A DNA stretch of 64,000 bases, taken from the NCBI RefSeq assembly GCF_003286085.1, contig NW_020825502.1:20040-84039 (forward strand). The letters run 5' to 3'. Origin of the DNA: Drosophila persimilis. Its lineage: Eukaryota; Arthropoda; Insecta; Diptera; Drosophilidae. Made by a program: the position numbers and the translations under genes. This document shows, one piece after another, positions 41,177 to 53,004 of this stretch (the stretch's first letter is position 1; each line of letters begins with the position of its first letter). The notes under the pieces are model-generated. The model ran no database searches. It had not been told where the DNA came from and saw only the letters and a program-made list of their open reading frames with translations.

Positions 41177-44100
41177 ATGAACACAAACAATAATAACGCA
41201 AACCATTTCCCACATTCCAATCACTTTCCGCCACAAACTCTTGACACGACCGGGGCAAACCTGCCCAACTCCAACAGGCTTAAAATAGCTTTCTGGAACG
41301 CCTGTGGGATCAAAAATAAAATGGCTGAACTTGAAACATTCATGACAAATGGGGACATACAAATTATGATGGTTATTGAAACTAGAACTAAACAGAGCGC
41401 TGACCTACTGAAAATACCAAACTATATCTCATACCACACTGCCAATCCTATAAACCACAAAAAAGGGGGGGTCGTGGTATATGTGAAAGAAAATGTTAGA
41501 CATGCTGCACTGGAACCCATTAGCACCGATTTCCTTCAATGTACCCCAATTGTAATAATCCCAATAAACAACAAGAGGAGAAACATGATCGTGGTTGCAC
41601 CGACGTACTGCCCACCTAACTTCAATTGGACTGAGAATCATTTCAGATCACTACTCCTGCATTTTGACAACATATTGGGGGGTACCTCCGGGTTCATTTG
41701 CTGCGGAGATTGGAATGCTAAGCATCCATGGTGGGGGAACCCCAGATCCTGTAGGAGAGGACGTGCCCTGATGCAAGCTGTGAGCTCTGGAGCCAGATAC
41801 AACATCCTGGCCACAGGAGGTGCCACCCACTATCCATACGACAGCAGAAAAAGACCCTCAGCCATCGACTTTGCAGTTTGTGGGGGTATTACAGTAAATA
41901 GGATGAAAATCCATTCATGTAGCAGTCTGGACTCCGATCACCTGCCAATAACCATCGAAATGTGTACAAATGGGGCCGACACATTCACCCAAAGTTCTAT
42001 AGGCAGACGACTAATTACAAAGAAAACAAATATTAACAGAGTAAAAGAGCACTTGGAACAGACCATAAACTTAAACACGGAAATTCACTCGGGACTGGAT
42101 ATTGACGACGCAGTAAAAATACTAACTACAAACATACATGACGCGATAAAACTAGCCACTAAAAATGTAAACTCCAATCAAAGATTAAGATCTGGGAATT
42201 CAAACAGCCAACGAAGGATGGACAAAGCACGCTATAAACTAGACGATGAAACTAAAGCGCTTCTGCAAATAAAAAACGAACTGAACCTCAGATTTAAAAT
42301 ATTCCACACAGAAGAGGCTAAAACACTGTACAAGGCCGCCCAGAACACCCTCAGGAAAAAATTACAAAAATTAAAAACAACATAATCAGCAATTGAAGGT
42401 ATAAACACGCAAGACAGATACAAAATGGCAAAGCTCTGGAAAGTAACAAATACAATCAAGAGACAGCCACAACCAAACTGGCCCATTTGCACGCAGACGG
42501 GGAACTCTAACCAACGACCCGTATGGACCAAGAGTAACGAAGAGAAAGCCGAAGTATTTGTCTCTCACTTTGAACAACGATTTAAGCCCAGACATACAAG
42601 CTCAGAAAAGGAACGCGAGACGACACAAAAAGACCTAGACATTGAGAAACAGAAGCTGACGGATGCAGCAACAAAGACACAAACACGTCCTCTCAGACCA
42701 TTTACACTCCCAGAACTGACAACCGAAATTAAAAACTTGATCTTGAATAAATCCCCAGGTAAAGACAGAATAGACAATGTGTTAATCAAGGCTCTCCCAA
42801 AGAAAGCCCTACTATATATTCTCCTGATCTTCAACTCAATGCTGAGATTGGGTCACTTCCCGCAAGCTTGGAAACACGCCACAATCACATTACTTCTTAA
42901 GCCAAATAAGCCTGCTCAGTCGGTAACATCCTATCGCCCAATCAGTCTCCTTTCTGGATTAGCTAAAACCTTTGAAAAACTTTTTATTAAACGATTATTT
43001 GACTTTGAGGATTTCTCTAGAGCCCTTCCCACACATCAATTTGGGTTTCGAAAAGAACATGCCACTGAACAACAGCTAGCAAGAGTAACGCAATTCATTA
43101 TGGGGGCCTTCGAAGAAAAACAATACTGCTCAGCTGTTTTTATAGATATATCTGAAGCGTTTGATAGAGTATGGCACACCGGTTTGCTATATAAGCTATC
43201 AAAACTGGTGTCTCTTCAGGCCTTCAAGCTACTAGAAAGCTACCTAAATGAAAGGACCTTCGAAGTAATTACCAACAATGGTATTACATCGAGAATTGGA
43301 AAAATAAAAGCCGGGGTTCCTCAGGGCAGCAATTTAGGTCCACTTCTATACAGCATTTACTCATCTGACGTTCCGCTACCAAACTGCTTGAATGGATATC
43401 ACCCCACTTCGATACCGGTACTAAGGGAAAAAAACAGAATGTTAGCTACGTATGCAGAAGACACAATTATCATGAGCAGAGCGGACTTCCCCTTGACAGC
43501 GGCAAAAATGAACGAACAATATTTAAATAAGTTCAGTGTTTGGGCTAAAAAATGGGAAATGGGCATTAACGAAAAGAAAACAGCCCACGTATTTTTCAAA
43601 CTGAATAAACTTAGCAAAACACAGCAAGAAAGTACGCCTAAATTAAATGGACAAAGAATTCCTAACAAATTCAAACAAATGTATCTTGGGGTTACGCTCG
43701 ATAGGAAACTTAGCCTTAACCACCATGTCAAAGCCATTATAAATAAGACAAGAACTGCGTCAATTAAACTTGATTGGATTATTGGCTGCAAAAGCCGGCT
43801 TGCCAAAGAATGCAAAGTGACGATCCTAAAACAATTAATCATGCCAATTTGGTTTTATGCTTTTCCAGTCTGGGGTGCCCTGGCTTCTGACTCATTAGTG
43901 AAAAAGATACAAACACTCCAAAACAAACTAGTGAGGAGGGCAGTTAGGGCCACAATATATACAAGAAACGACAATATCAGAAGTGTATACAATATCAAAA
44001 CTGTCGAGGAGGTTTACGAGAAGGCTAGCGGCCGTCTCGCTAATTCACTTGTGGATCACTCAAACTCCGAAGTGGCCAGACTGCTGACCAACCCCCATGT

Positions 44101-44560
44101 CCCTAATAGATTGAAATCTAGCCGCCACAGATATGACAATCAACTCCGGAAGTTTATCCTCCCGCGTTGCAATGGACAACGTCAAGAACAACCAAATCCA
44201 GATCTGGATCCTACTCGATACTATTCCGAAGCTGAACGCAAAGTTATAGCAGAGAAGTATGTACCCATCCTGAGGAAAGGACTTCCTACTCTGCTGAGGT
44301 TAGAAAATGAAGAACAGGAAAGACTGGAAAAGGCTAAAATGGACAATAGAGAGGCCGAACGGAAGAAAAAACCATACAAACACCCGGACAGATTCTGCGA
44401 ACTACAAATAAACGTGTACAGAAAAATGTATGCTCAAGGGAAATTTACTAGGGAAACAATACTTGAAAGAATCAGGGGCCAACCATTGGGTATACAAAGA
44501 ATTATAGTGCCAGACCACAGAGGGGATGTAGAGGAAGGCGTCCTCCAGCCGGATGGTTAA
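41177..44560 (+). pseudogene. ORF2, unit 5: nonsense codon and altered catalytic motif
   Basis: The endonuclease part is intact, but three small deletions at 42376-42400 (net minus six bases) create a TAA at 42383-42385; the frame downstream is the original one and reopens. In the reverse transcriptase the first Asp of the YADD motif is Glu (GAA at 43457-43459), which should abolish or cripple polymerisation. A Thr to Lys change follows near 43600 (FFKLNK). Near the 3' end it has the unit 2 variants (TGCAATGG, GGATGG) although its 3' UTR is type B, so the copy is a mosaic. Confidence 0.92.
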
Positions 44561-45366
44561 GACTTGATCCAATGGTACAGCAAAAATCCAGAAAGTATAA
44601 ACCTACAAATAAAACTAATTAAAAGCAGCCAAAACATAACTTAAACCACTTACCAAATCACCTCCAAGCAAACCAATCAAAACCTGCAAATAAAATACAA
44701 TCAAAATCAGCCAAAACAGAAATAGACTCGCTTACCAAATACAACGCAAAACTCCAAATAAACCAAATGAACCTGCAAATAGAATACATTTAATAATCAG
44801 CCAAAACACAAATTAATTCACTTACTACGATAGCTTCCAAACAAACCAATCAATAACCTGCAAATAAAATACAAACAAAACATAAACCTGAAAATAAAAT
44901 AATATTAAAATCAGCCAGGAGTTTCCTATTCATCCACAGAATGAAGCATATGCGTGCGTTCTTCCTAGAATTGCATCGACTGGATTCGGCCAGGAAAAGA
45001 GGGACGAGGCGATGCCGCGCTTGCGTTGCCGATGCTTTGGAGGTCTCCCTGTCGTCCATGCCTCCGTTTCGCACCGGATGAGGGGTCCAGGAGCGGCGTT
45101 ACAAAATTTTATACACCTAAGTCAAAAAAAAAAAAAGAAAAAGAAAACACAAGCCAATCTTAACTTGTTTACATCGATAACTGTTAGTATTTTTCTGTAT
45201 ATTTTATCAATGTTACCGTAATGTAAAAAAAAAATACCTAAATGTTAAAAAAATTTGTAAGTTTCCATAAATAATGTTAAATGTTGCTAATAAGTAATAG
45301 GAACATTAATAAAGATTGCGTCAGGTCACACTAAGTGCCCTGTGCAAGTTTAAACATCAAAAAAAA
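44561..45366 (+). other. Shortened 3' UTR of unit 5 (type B)
   Basis: Only one 172-bp repeat remains (44684-44858), compared with five elsewhere; the loss relative to unit 3 is 689 bases, about four periods. The GC-rich block is at 44945-45110. The Inr-proximal tail has CTGTGCAAG instead of CTGAGCAAG. Confidence 0.85.
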
Positions 45367-45539
45367 TAAACATCAAAAAAAATCAAAAAATTTCACATCA
45401 AAAAATCAAAAGTTTAAACATCAAAATAAATCAAAAAATCAAATAAAATTATATACAAGTAAAGGCCATTAAAAGTATTAAAGAAAAGCAAATAAAAGCA
45501 AGGAAAGTAGTGGTACCGAGGAATTGGAAAACTGACTAC
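45359..45539 (+). promoter_or_regulatory. 5' UTR of unit 6 with reiterated 3'-end tags
   Basis: After the unit 5 end comes A8, then TAAACATC plus A, TCAAAAAATTTCACATC plus A, TCAAAAGTTTAAACATC plus A, and ATAAATC plus A, before the constant 5' UTR (AAATAAAATTATATACAAG). The ACATC-A units look like remnants of 3' ends carried along when transcription begins in the upstream neighbour, as known for HeT-A tags. Confidence 0.7.
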
Positions 45540-48074
45540 ATGGAAGAAAAAATGGGGGACCAAAGACCAAAGTGCATAAAGGAAGAGAAGGAAGAGAAGA
45601 AAATGGAGACCAGCCACCAAACAGACAAGACAACCATTGCTCAACTGGATCTGACAGGTGCGTGCATCACACTTTCTTCCAGCTCTAGCTCGGAGCTTGA
45701 TGGGTGCTCCCCCCAGAGAACTGGGCTGAGACAGGCACGGGGAGATCCATCTCCTCTCCACGAAATGTCCGTTGATCCATCTTGTTCCTGGGAGTCACTC
45801 AATGAGGACGGCACTTTCCCTGAAAAAGTGCCTGATCGGCGAGCCTGCCACCTTCCTGCGGTAGATGTCCAGGGAAACGGCTCCAAAATCAAGCTCCAGA
45901 AAACTCTCCAAAATGGAGCACGATATCATCTCTCTCTCTCCACCCGACAGCGACACGGCCAGCAACATGTTGCGGCGAGAGAGCTTACTGACCCGCTTCT
46001 CATTAATGTTGCTGATACAGATTATAGACATGTTGCTGTCAATGTTGCTGACGATGTTGCTGACGATGTTGCTGCTGATGATCAAATACATGCAGCCACT
46101 AATAAAACCATTGACAATTCATATCTATATATTGACAAAAATAAAAACAATTCTAAACCTAAAACAAACAATTCCAAAAATAAAAATAAGTCTCCTAAAA
46201 CGAATATCAAAGCAAAAAAGAGTCTATTAGAATCCCTGACCCCGGCATCCCGTACGAGTATGACTATCACCCAATCCCCTCCTCTGACTGAGCTAGAAAA
46301 TAGTAACGACATCATAAATAATTGGCTTAGCGATATACCAGCAATCACGCTCCCTAACATGGCTGTCTTCTCAGCCCCCAACTATACCCCGGGAAAAAGG
46401 CAAAATAGAGAAATGGACACCACAGACGAGGACCAATCCTTTCATGAATTACCAAAACAAGATCTTGATTTCAACACCCCTAAATTCAAAAGTGACACTG
46501 CCAAAAGATTTGCCTCAGAATTCAATAAAATTAAAATTCTTAACCCTACAAAGACAAATCAGCCATTAACACAACCTTCCAATACGAAAGATCTTGACAC
46601 AGGGGAATTCCAAGACAGTTCTGGGCCAAACAATCTTCAACGACAGCCACTTCCCCCAATTAGCATGCACAGCGAAATGCTCACTGCCAACAATACTGAT
46701 CAGATTGAGCAGCCTGACCTATTCCCATGGCAGGAAGTGCCAAGGAGTAAGAGGGTACCTTCCATTTACATCTCAGGAGTAAAAACAATAGTACCTCTTT
46801 TGGAAAAACTAAACTACACAGCAGCAATAGGTAGATTTACAACCAAAAGTACCCCTGGGAATGGGATCAGAATACAATGTGCTGACATGGATGCCCATAA
46901 AAAGATCACCACACTCCTCAACGACCAAAAAGTACCAATGCACACGCATCAGCAGATTGGGCAGCGGGGTGTTCGATATATACTTCGACACTTGCATTAC
47001 TCAACAACAAGGGAGTGGATTTCCTCTGAGCTTAAAAAAAGGCACTACATCGTGAGATACACCAGCAATATGAAACATAGGTCTACAGGTCAGCCTATAA
47101 ATATGTTCGAAATTGAAATTGAGCATAAACAGGACGGTTCTCATGATGAAATCTTAAAAATTTCCGAGCTAGGTGGACAGGCAGTGGCTTTTGAGAGGAA
47201 ATGGGTGACTAGGGACCCGCTTCAGTGTCATAGATGTCAGGCCTACGGACACACTAGGAACTACTGTAAAAACGCACCCAAGTGCATGAAGTGCGCCAGT
47301 GACCATCTCTCAACTACATGCACCAAACCCAGATACACTCCTGCTAAATGTGTTAACTGCGGCGGAGAGCATGTCAGTTGTTTTAAGGGTTGCCCGGCCT
47401 TCAAAGCTGCCAGAAGCAAGCTCAAAATCGACAAAATTGTCAATATGGACAGGAGCATAGGGAAGGCACTAGGGAGGCCGAGTGTATGGGAGGAGATCTC
47501 CAGGCACCCCCAACCAAACAGAGGGGGCCCCACTACTGCAGGTGACCATCGAAAGGATGAGGGCGACTATGTCGAAGGGCGGAAAATTCCAGGGAGGGGT
47601 TTCACTAACCCTTTCTCAGGCAGAACAGTCCAACCCAAGCCGAGCCTCCACAGCACTGAAATAAAAAAAAGGCTTTCTAAGATGAGAAACCGAGAAAGGA
47701 GCAAGCAAACATCCAGCCATAAGATGGACAGAATAGGGAAGGGACGGGCTCCAAAAACCGGTGACACGAATGTCAACCCAGCCGCCAGCCACCTAGAGAA
47801 ATTCCAGAGTAGACTGAGGGAGGAGCAGATGGCGATCTCGCAGTCTGCAAAAGTAATGACAGAGGGCCCCGCTGAACAGGAGAACAAGCGGTTTGAAGAC
47901 AGGCTCAATGTAATTGAGCTCAGTATTAAGGACATCATGGCGTCAATTAGCCAAATTCACACTCTACTGCAAAACCCTCCCCCCAAAAATACTGACAATA
48001 TAAATAACACTACAAACAATTCTGAACATCACAAAACAACAAATATCCTCAATCAAATAGAAAACAAACAATAA
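45540..48074 (+). CDS. ORF1 Gag-like protein, unit 6, 844 aa
   Basis: Full-length, start at the ATG at 45540. It differs from unit 2 by few residues: Ile for Thr near 46345 (IPAITLPN), Ala for Gly in YTAAIGRF near 46823, Met for Lys in SHKMDRIG near 47727 and Ile for Leu near 47832. The zinc knuckles are unchanged. It has two GAAGAGAAG-type repeats near the start and the longer Asp/Val/Ala repeat. None of the differences hits a knuckle ligand, so function is probably kept. Confidence 0.92.
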   Translation: MEEKMGDQRPKCIKEEKEEKKMETSHQTDKTTIAQLDLTGACITLSSSSSSELDGCSPQRTGLRQARGDPSPLHEMSVDPSCSWESLNEDGTFPEKVPDRRACHLPAVDVQGNGSKIKLQKTLQNGARYHLSLSTRQRHGQQHVAARELTDPLLINVADTDYRHVAVNVADDVADDVAADDQIHAATNKTIDNSYLYIDKNKNNSKPKTNNSKNKNKSPKTNIKAKKSLLESLTPASRTSMTITQSPPLTELENSNDIINNWLSDIPAITLPNMAVFSAPNYTPGKRQNREMDTTDEDQSFHELPKQDLDFNTPKFKSDTAKRFASEFNKIKILNPTKTNQPLTQPSNTKDLDTGEFQDSSGPNNLQRQPLPPISMHSEMLTANNTDQIEQPDLFPWQEVPRSKRVPSIYISGVKTIVPLLEKLNYTAAIGRFTTKSTPGNGIRIQCADMDAHKKITTLLNDQKVPMHTHQQIGQRGVRYILRHLHYSTTREWISSELKKRHYIVRYTSNMKHRSTGQPINMFEIEIEHKQDGSHDEILKISELGGQAVAFERKWVTRDPLQCHRCQAYGHTRNYCKNAPKCMKCASDHLSTTCTKPRYTPAKCVNCGGEHVSCFKGCPAFKAARSKLKIDKIVNMDRSIGKALGRPSVWEEISRHPQPNRGGPTTAGDHRKDEGDYVEGRKIPGRGFTNPFSGRTVQPKPSLHSTEIKKRLSKMRNRERSKQTSSHKMDRIGKGRAPKTGDTNVNPAASHLEKFQSRLREEQMAISQSAKVMTEGPAEQENKRFEDRLNVIELSIKDIMASISQIHTLLQNPPPKNTDNINNTTNNSEHHKTTNILNQIENKQ

Positions 48075-48128
48075 AACAACTCATTGCTATACATTATATC
48101 TAACTAAACTAGCCAATAATTTACAGAC

Positions 48129-51100
48129 ATGAACACAAACAATAATAACGCAAACCATTTCCCACATTCCAATCACTTTCCGCCACAAACTCTTGACACG
48201 ACCGGGGCAAACCTGCCCAACTCCAACAGGCTTAAAATAGCTTTCTGGAACGCCTGTGGGATCAAAAATAAAATGGCTGAACTTGAAACATTCATGACAA
48301 ATGGGGACATACAAATTATGATGGTTATTGAAACTAGAACTAAACAGAGCGCTGACCTACTGAAAATACCAAACTATATCTCATACCACACTGCCAATCC
48401 TATAAACCACAAAAAAGGGGGGGTCGTGGTATATGTGAAAGAAAATGTTAGACATGCTGCACTGGAACCCATTAGCACCGATTTCCTTCAATGTACCCCA
48501 ATTGTAATAATCCCAATAAACAACAAGAGGAGAAACATGATCGTGGTTGCACCGACGTACTGCCCACCTAACTTCAATTGGACTGAGAATCATTTCAGAT
48601 CACTACTCCTGCATTTTGACAACATATTGGGGGGTACCTCCGGGTTCATTTGCTGCGGAGATTGGAATGCTAAGCATCCATGGTGGGGGAACCCCAGATC
48701 CTGTAGGAGAGGACGTGCCCTGATGCAAGCTGTGAGCTCTGGAGCCAGATACAACATCCTGGCCACAGGAGGTGCCACCCACTATCCATACGACAGCAGA
48801 AAAAGACCCTCAGCCATCGACTTTGCAGTTTGTGGGGGTATTACAGTAAATAGGATGAAAATCCATTCATGTAGCAGTCTGGACTCCGATCACCTGCCAA
48901 TAACCATCGAAATGTGTACAAATGGGGCCGACACATTCACCCAAAGTTCTATAGGCAGACGACTAATTACAAAGAAAACAAATATTAACAGAGTAAAAGA
49001 GCACTTGGAACAGACCATAAACTTAAACACGGAAATTCACTCGGGACTGGATATTGACGACGCAGTAAAAATACTAACTACAAACATACATGACGCGATA
49101 AAACTAGCCACTAAAAATGTAAACTCCAATCAAAGATTAAGATCTGGGAATTCAAACAGCCAACGAAGGATGGACAAAGCACGCTATAAACTAGACGATG
49201 AAACTAAAGCGCTTCTGCAAATAAAAAACGAACTGAACCTCAGATTTAAAATATTCCACACAGAAGAGGCTAAAACACTGTACAAGGCCGCCCAGAACAC
49301 CCTCAGGAAAAAATTACAAAAATTAAAAACAAACAACATTAATCAGCAATTTGAAGGTATAAACACGCAAGACAGATACAAAATGGCAAAGCTCTGGAAA
49401 GTAACAAATACAATCAAGAGACAGCCACAACCAAACTGGCCCATTTGCACGCAGACGGGGAACTCTAACCAACGACCCGTATGGACCAAGAGTAACGAAG
49501 AGAAAGCCGAAGTATTTGTCTCTCACTTTGAACAACGATTTAAGCCCAGACATACAAGCTCAGAAAAGGAACGCGAGACGACACAAAAAGACCTAGACAT
49601 TGAGAAACAGAAGCTGACGGATGCAGCAACAAAGACACAAACACGTCCTCTCAGACCATTTACACTCCCAGAACTGACAACCGAAATTAAAAACTTGATC
49701 TTGAATAAATCCCCAGGTAAAGACAGAATAGACAATGTGTTAATCAAGGCTCTCCCAAAGAAAGCCCTACTATATATTCTCCTGATCTTCAACTCAATGC
49801 TGAGATTGGGTCACTTCCCGCAAGCTTGGAAACACGCCACAATCACATTACTTCTTAAGCCAAATAAGCCTGCTCAGTCGGTAACATCCTATCGCCCAAT
49901 CAGTCTCCTTTCTGGATTAGCTAAAACCTTTGAAAAACTTTTTATTAAACGATTATTTGACTTTGAGGATTTCTCTAGAGCCCTTCCCACACATCAATTT
50001 GGGTTTCGAAAAGAACATGCCACTGAACAACAGCTAGCAAGAGTAACGCAATTCATTATGGGGGCCTTCGAAGAAAAACAATACTGCTCAGCTGTTTTTA
50101 TAGATATATCTGAAGCGTTTGATAGAGTATGGCACACCGGTTTGCTATATAAGCTATCAAAACTGGTGTCTCTTCAGGCCTTCAAGCTACTAGAAAGCTA
50201 CCTAAGTGAAAGGACCTTCGAAGTAATTACCAACAATGGTATTACATCGAGAATTGGAAAAATAAAAGCCGGGGTTCCTCAGGGCAGCAATTTAGGTCCA
50301 CTTCTATACAGCATTTACTCATCTGACGTTCCGCTACCAAACTGCTTGAATGGATATCACCCCACTTCGATACCGGTACTAAGGGAAAAAAACAGAATGT
50401 TAGCTACGTATGCAGATGACACAATTATCATGAGCAGAGCGGACTTCCCCTTGACAGCGGCAAAAATGAACGAACAATATTTAAATAAGTTCAGTGTTTG
50501 GGCTAAAAAATGGGAAATGGGCATTAACGAAAAGAAAACAGCCCACGTATTTTTCACACTGAATAAACTTAGCAAAACACAGCAAGAAAGTACGCCTAAA
50601 TTAAATGGACAAAGAATTCCTAACAAATTCAAACAAATGTATCTTGGGGTTACGCTCGATAGGAAACTTAGCCTTAACCACCATGTCAAAGCCATTATAA
50701 ATAAGACAAGAACTGCGTCAATTAAACTTGATTGGATTATTGGCTGCAAAAGCCGGCTTGCCAAAGAATGCAAAGTGACGATCCTAAAACAATTAATCAT
50801 GCCAATTTGGTTTTATGCTTTTCCAGTCTGGGGTGCCCTGGCTTCTGACTCATTAGTGAAAAAGATACAAACACTCCAAAACAAACTAGTGAGGAGGGCA
50901 GTTAGGGCCACAATATATACAAGAAACGACAATATCAGAAGTGTATACAATATCAAAACTGTCGAGGAGGTTTACGAGAAGGCTAGCGGCCGTCTCGCTA
51001 ATTCACTTGTGGATCACTCAAACTCCGAAGTGGCCAGACTGCTGACCAACCCCCATGTCCCTAATAGATTGAAATCTAGCCGCCACAGATATGACAATCA

Positions 51101-51518
51101 ACTCCGGAAGTTTATCCTCCCGCGTTGTAATGGACAACGTCAAGAACAACCAAATCCAGATCTGGATCCTACTCGATACTATTCCGAAGCTGAACGCAAA
51201 GTTATAGCAGAGAAGTATGTACCCATCCTGAGGAAAGGACTTCCTACTCTGCTGAGGTTAGAAAATGAAGAACAGGAAAGACTGGAAAAGGCTAAAATGG
51301 ACAATAGAGAGGCCGAACGGAAGAAAAAACCATACAAACACCCGGACAGATTCTGCGAACTACAAATAAACGTGTACAGAAAAATGTATGCTCAAGGGAA
51401 ATTTACTAGGGAAACAATACTTGAAAGAATCAGGGGCCAACCATTGGGTATACAAAGAATTATAGTGCCAGACCACAGAGGGGATGTAGGAGAAGGCGTC
51501 CTCCAGCCGAATGGTTAA
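48129..51518 (+). CDS. ORF2 endonuclease/reverse transcriptase, unit 6, 1129 aa, intact
   Basis: Open throughout with all the endonuclease and reverse transcriptase motifs listed for unit 3. It differs from unit 3 by a Ser for Asn near 50205 (YLSERTF) and by GDVGEG for GDVEEG close to the C-terminus. Catalytic YADDT is at about 50409-50423. With ORF1 54 bp upstream, it forms the only complete coding pair in the window. Confidence 0.95.
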   Translation: MNTNNNNANHFPHSNHFPPQTLDTTGANLPNSNRLKIAFWNACGIKNKMAELETFMTNGDIQIMMVIETRTKQSADLLKIPNYISYHTANPINHKKGGVVVYVKENVRHAALEPISTDFLQCTPIVIIPINNKRRNMIVVAPTYCPPNFNWTENHFRSLLLHFDNILGGTSGFICCGDWNAKHPWWGNPRSCRRGRALMQAVSSGARYNILATGGATHYPYDSRKRPSAIDFAVCGGITVNRMKIHSCSSLDSDHLPITIEMCTNGADTFTQSSIGRRLITKKTNINRVKEHLEQTINLNTEIHSGLDIDDAVKILTTNIHDAIKLATKNVNSNQRLRSGNSNSQRRMDKARYKLDDETKALLQIKNELNLRFKIFHTEEAKTLYKAAQNTLRKKLQKLKTNNINQQFEGINTQDRYKMAKLWKVTNTIKRQPQPNWPICTQTGNSNQRPVWTKSNEEKAEVFVSHFEQRFKPRHTSSEKERETTQKDLDIEKQKLTDAATKTQTRPLRPFTLPELTTEIKNLILNKSPGKDRIDNVLIKALPKKALLYILLIFNSMLRLGHFPQAWKHATITLLLKPNKPAQSVTSYRPISLLSGLAKTFEKLFIKRLFDFEDFSRALPTHQFGFRKEHATEQQLARVTQFIMGAFEEKQYCSAVFIDISEAFDRVWHTGLLYKLSKLVSLQAFKLLESYLSERTFEVITNNGITSRIGKIKAGVPQGSNLGPLLYSIYSSDVPLPNCLNGYHPTSIPVLREKNRMLATYADDTIIMSRADFPLTAAKMNEQYLNKFSVWAKKWEMGINEKKTAHVFFTLNKLSKTQQESTPKLNGQRIPNKFKQMYLGVTLDRKLSLNHHVKAIINKTRTASIKLDWIIGCKSRLAKECKVTILKQLIMPIWFYAFPVWGALASDSLVKKIQTLQNKLVRRAVRATIYTRNDNIRSVYNIKTVEEVYEKASGRLANSLVDHSNSEVARLLTNPHVPNRLKSSRHRYDNQLRKFILPRCNGQRQEQPNPDLDPTRYYSEAERKVIAEKYVPILRKGLPTLLRLENEEQERLEKAKMDNREAERKKKPYKHPDRFCELQINVYRKMYAQGKFTRETILERIRGQPLGIQRIIVPDHRGDVGEGVLQPNG

Positions 51519-53004
51519 GACTTGATCCAATGGTACAGCAAAAATCCAGAAAGTATAAACCTACAAATAAAACTAATTAAAAGCAGCCAAAACATAACTT
51601 AAACCACTTACCAAATCACCTCCAAGCAAACCAATCAAAACCTGCAAATAAAATACAATCAAAATCAGCCAAAACAGAAATAAACTCGCTTACCAAATTC
51701 AACGCACACCTCCAAATAAACCAATTGAACCTGCAAATAAAATACAATTAAAATCAGTCAAAACACAAATTAATTTACTTACCACGCTAGCATTCAAACA
51801 AACCAATCACAATCTGCAAATAAAATACAATCAAAATCAGCCAAAACAGAAATAAACTCGCTTACCAAATTCAACGCACACCTCCAAATAAACCAATTGA
51901 ACCTGCAAATAAAATACAATTAAAATCAGTCAAAACACAAATTAATATACTTACCACGCTAGCTTCCAAACAAACCAATCACAATCTGCAAATAAAATAC
52001 AATTAAAATCAGCCAAAACAGAAATAAACTCGCTTACCAAATTCAACGCACACCTCCAAACAAACCAATTGAACCTGCAAATAAAATACAATTAAAATCA
52101 GTCAAAACACAAATTAATTTACTTACCACGCTAGCTTCCAAACGAACCAATCAATATCTGCAAATAAAATACAATCAAAATCAGCCAAAACATAAATAGA
52201 CTCGCTCACCAAATACAACGCAAACCTCCAAATAAATCAATTGAACCTGCAAATAGAATACATTTAATAATCAGTCAAAACACAAATCAATTCACTTACT
52301 ACGATAGCCATCAAACAAACCAATCAAAACCTGCAAATAAAATACAATCAAAATCAGCCAAAACAGAAATAGACTCGCTTACCAAATACAACGCAAAACT
52401 CCAAATAAACCAAATGAACCTGCAAATAGAATACATTTAATAATCAGCCAAAACGCAAATTAATTCACTTACTACGATAGCTTCCAAACAAACCAATCAA
52501 TAACCTGCAAATAAAATACAAACAAAACATAAACCTGAAAATAAAATAATATTAAAATCAGCCAGGAGTTTCCTATTCATCCACAGAAAGAAGCATATGC
52601 GTGCGTTCTTCCTAGAATTGCATCGACTGGATTCGGCCAGGAAAAGAGGGACGAGGCGATGCCGCGCTTGCGTTGCCGATGCTTTGGAGGTCTCCCTGTC
52701 GTCCATGCCTCCGTTTCGCACCGGATGAGGGGTCCAGGAGCGGCGTTACAAAATTTTATACACCTAAGTCAAAAAAAAAAAAGAAAAAGAAAACACAAGC
52801 CAATCTTAACTTGTTTACATCGATAACTGTTAGTATTTTTCTGTATATTTTATCAATGTTACCGTAATGTAAAAAAAAAATACCTAAATCTTAAAAAAAT
52901 TTGTAAGTTTCCATAAATAATGTTAAATGTTGCTAATAAGTAATAGGAACATTAATAAAGATTGCGTCAGGTCACACTAAGTGCCCTGAGCAAGTTTAAA
53001 CATC
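51519..53004 (+). other. 3' UTR of unit 6 (type B)
   Basis: Five 172-bp repeats at 51642-52505, GC-rich block at about 52595-52760 and AATAAA near 52953. The end is AAGTTTAAACATC at 53004. Single-base differences from unit 3 include AAAACGCAAATTAATTC near 52453. No gene is seen. Confidence 0.85.

Larger units (their letters stand above)
39639..45366 (+). mobile_element. Unit 5: 5'-truncated, decayed copy
   Basis: Its start, truncation point and 1-base ORF1 deletion equal those of unit 3, 8762 bp to the left. ORF2 is inactivated twice over and the 3' UTR has lost about four repeat units. It ends type B with TGTGCAAGTTTAAACATC at 45358. Confidence 0.9.
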
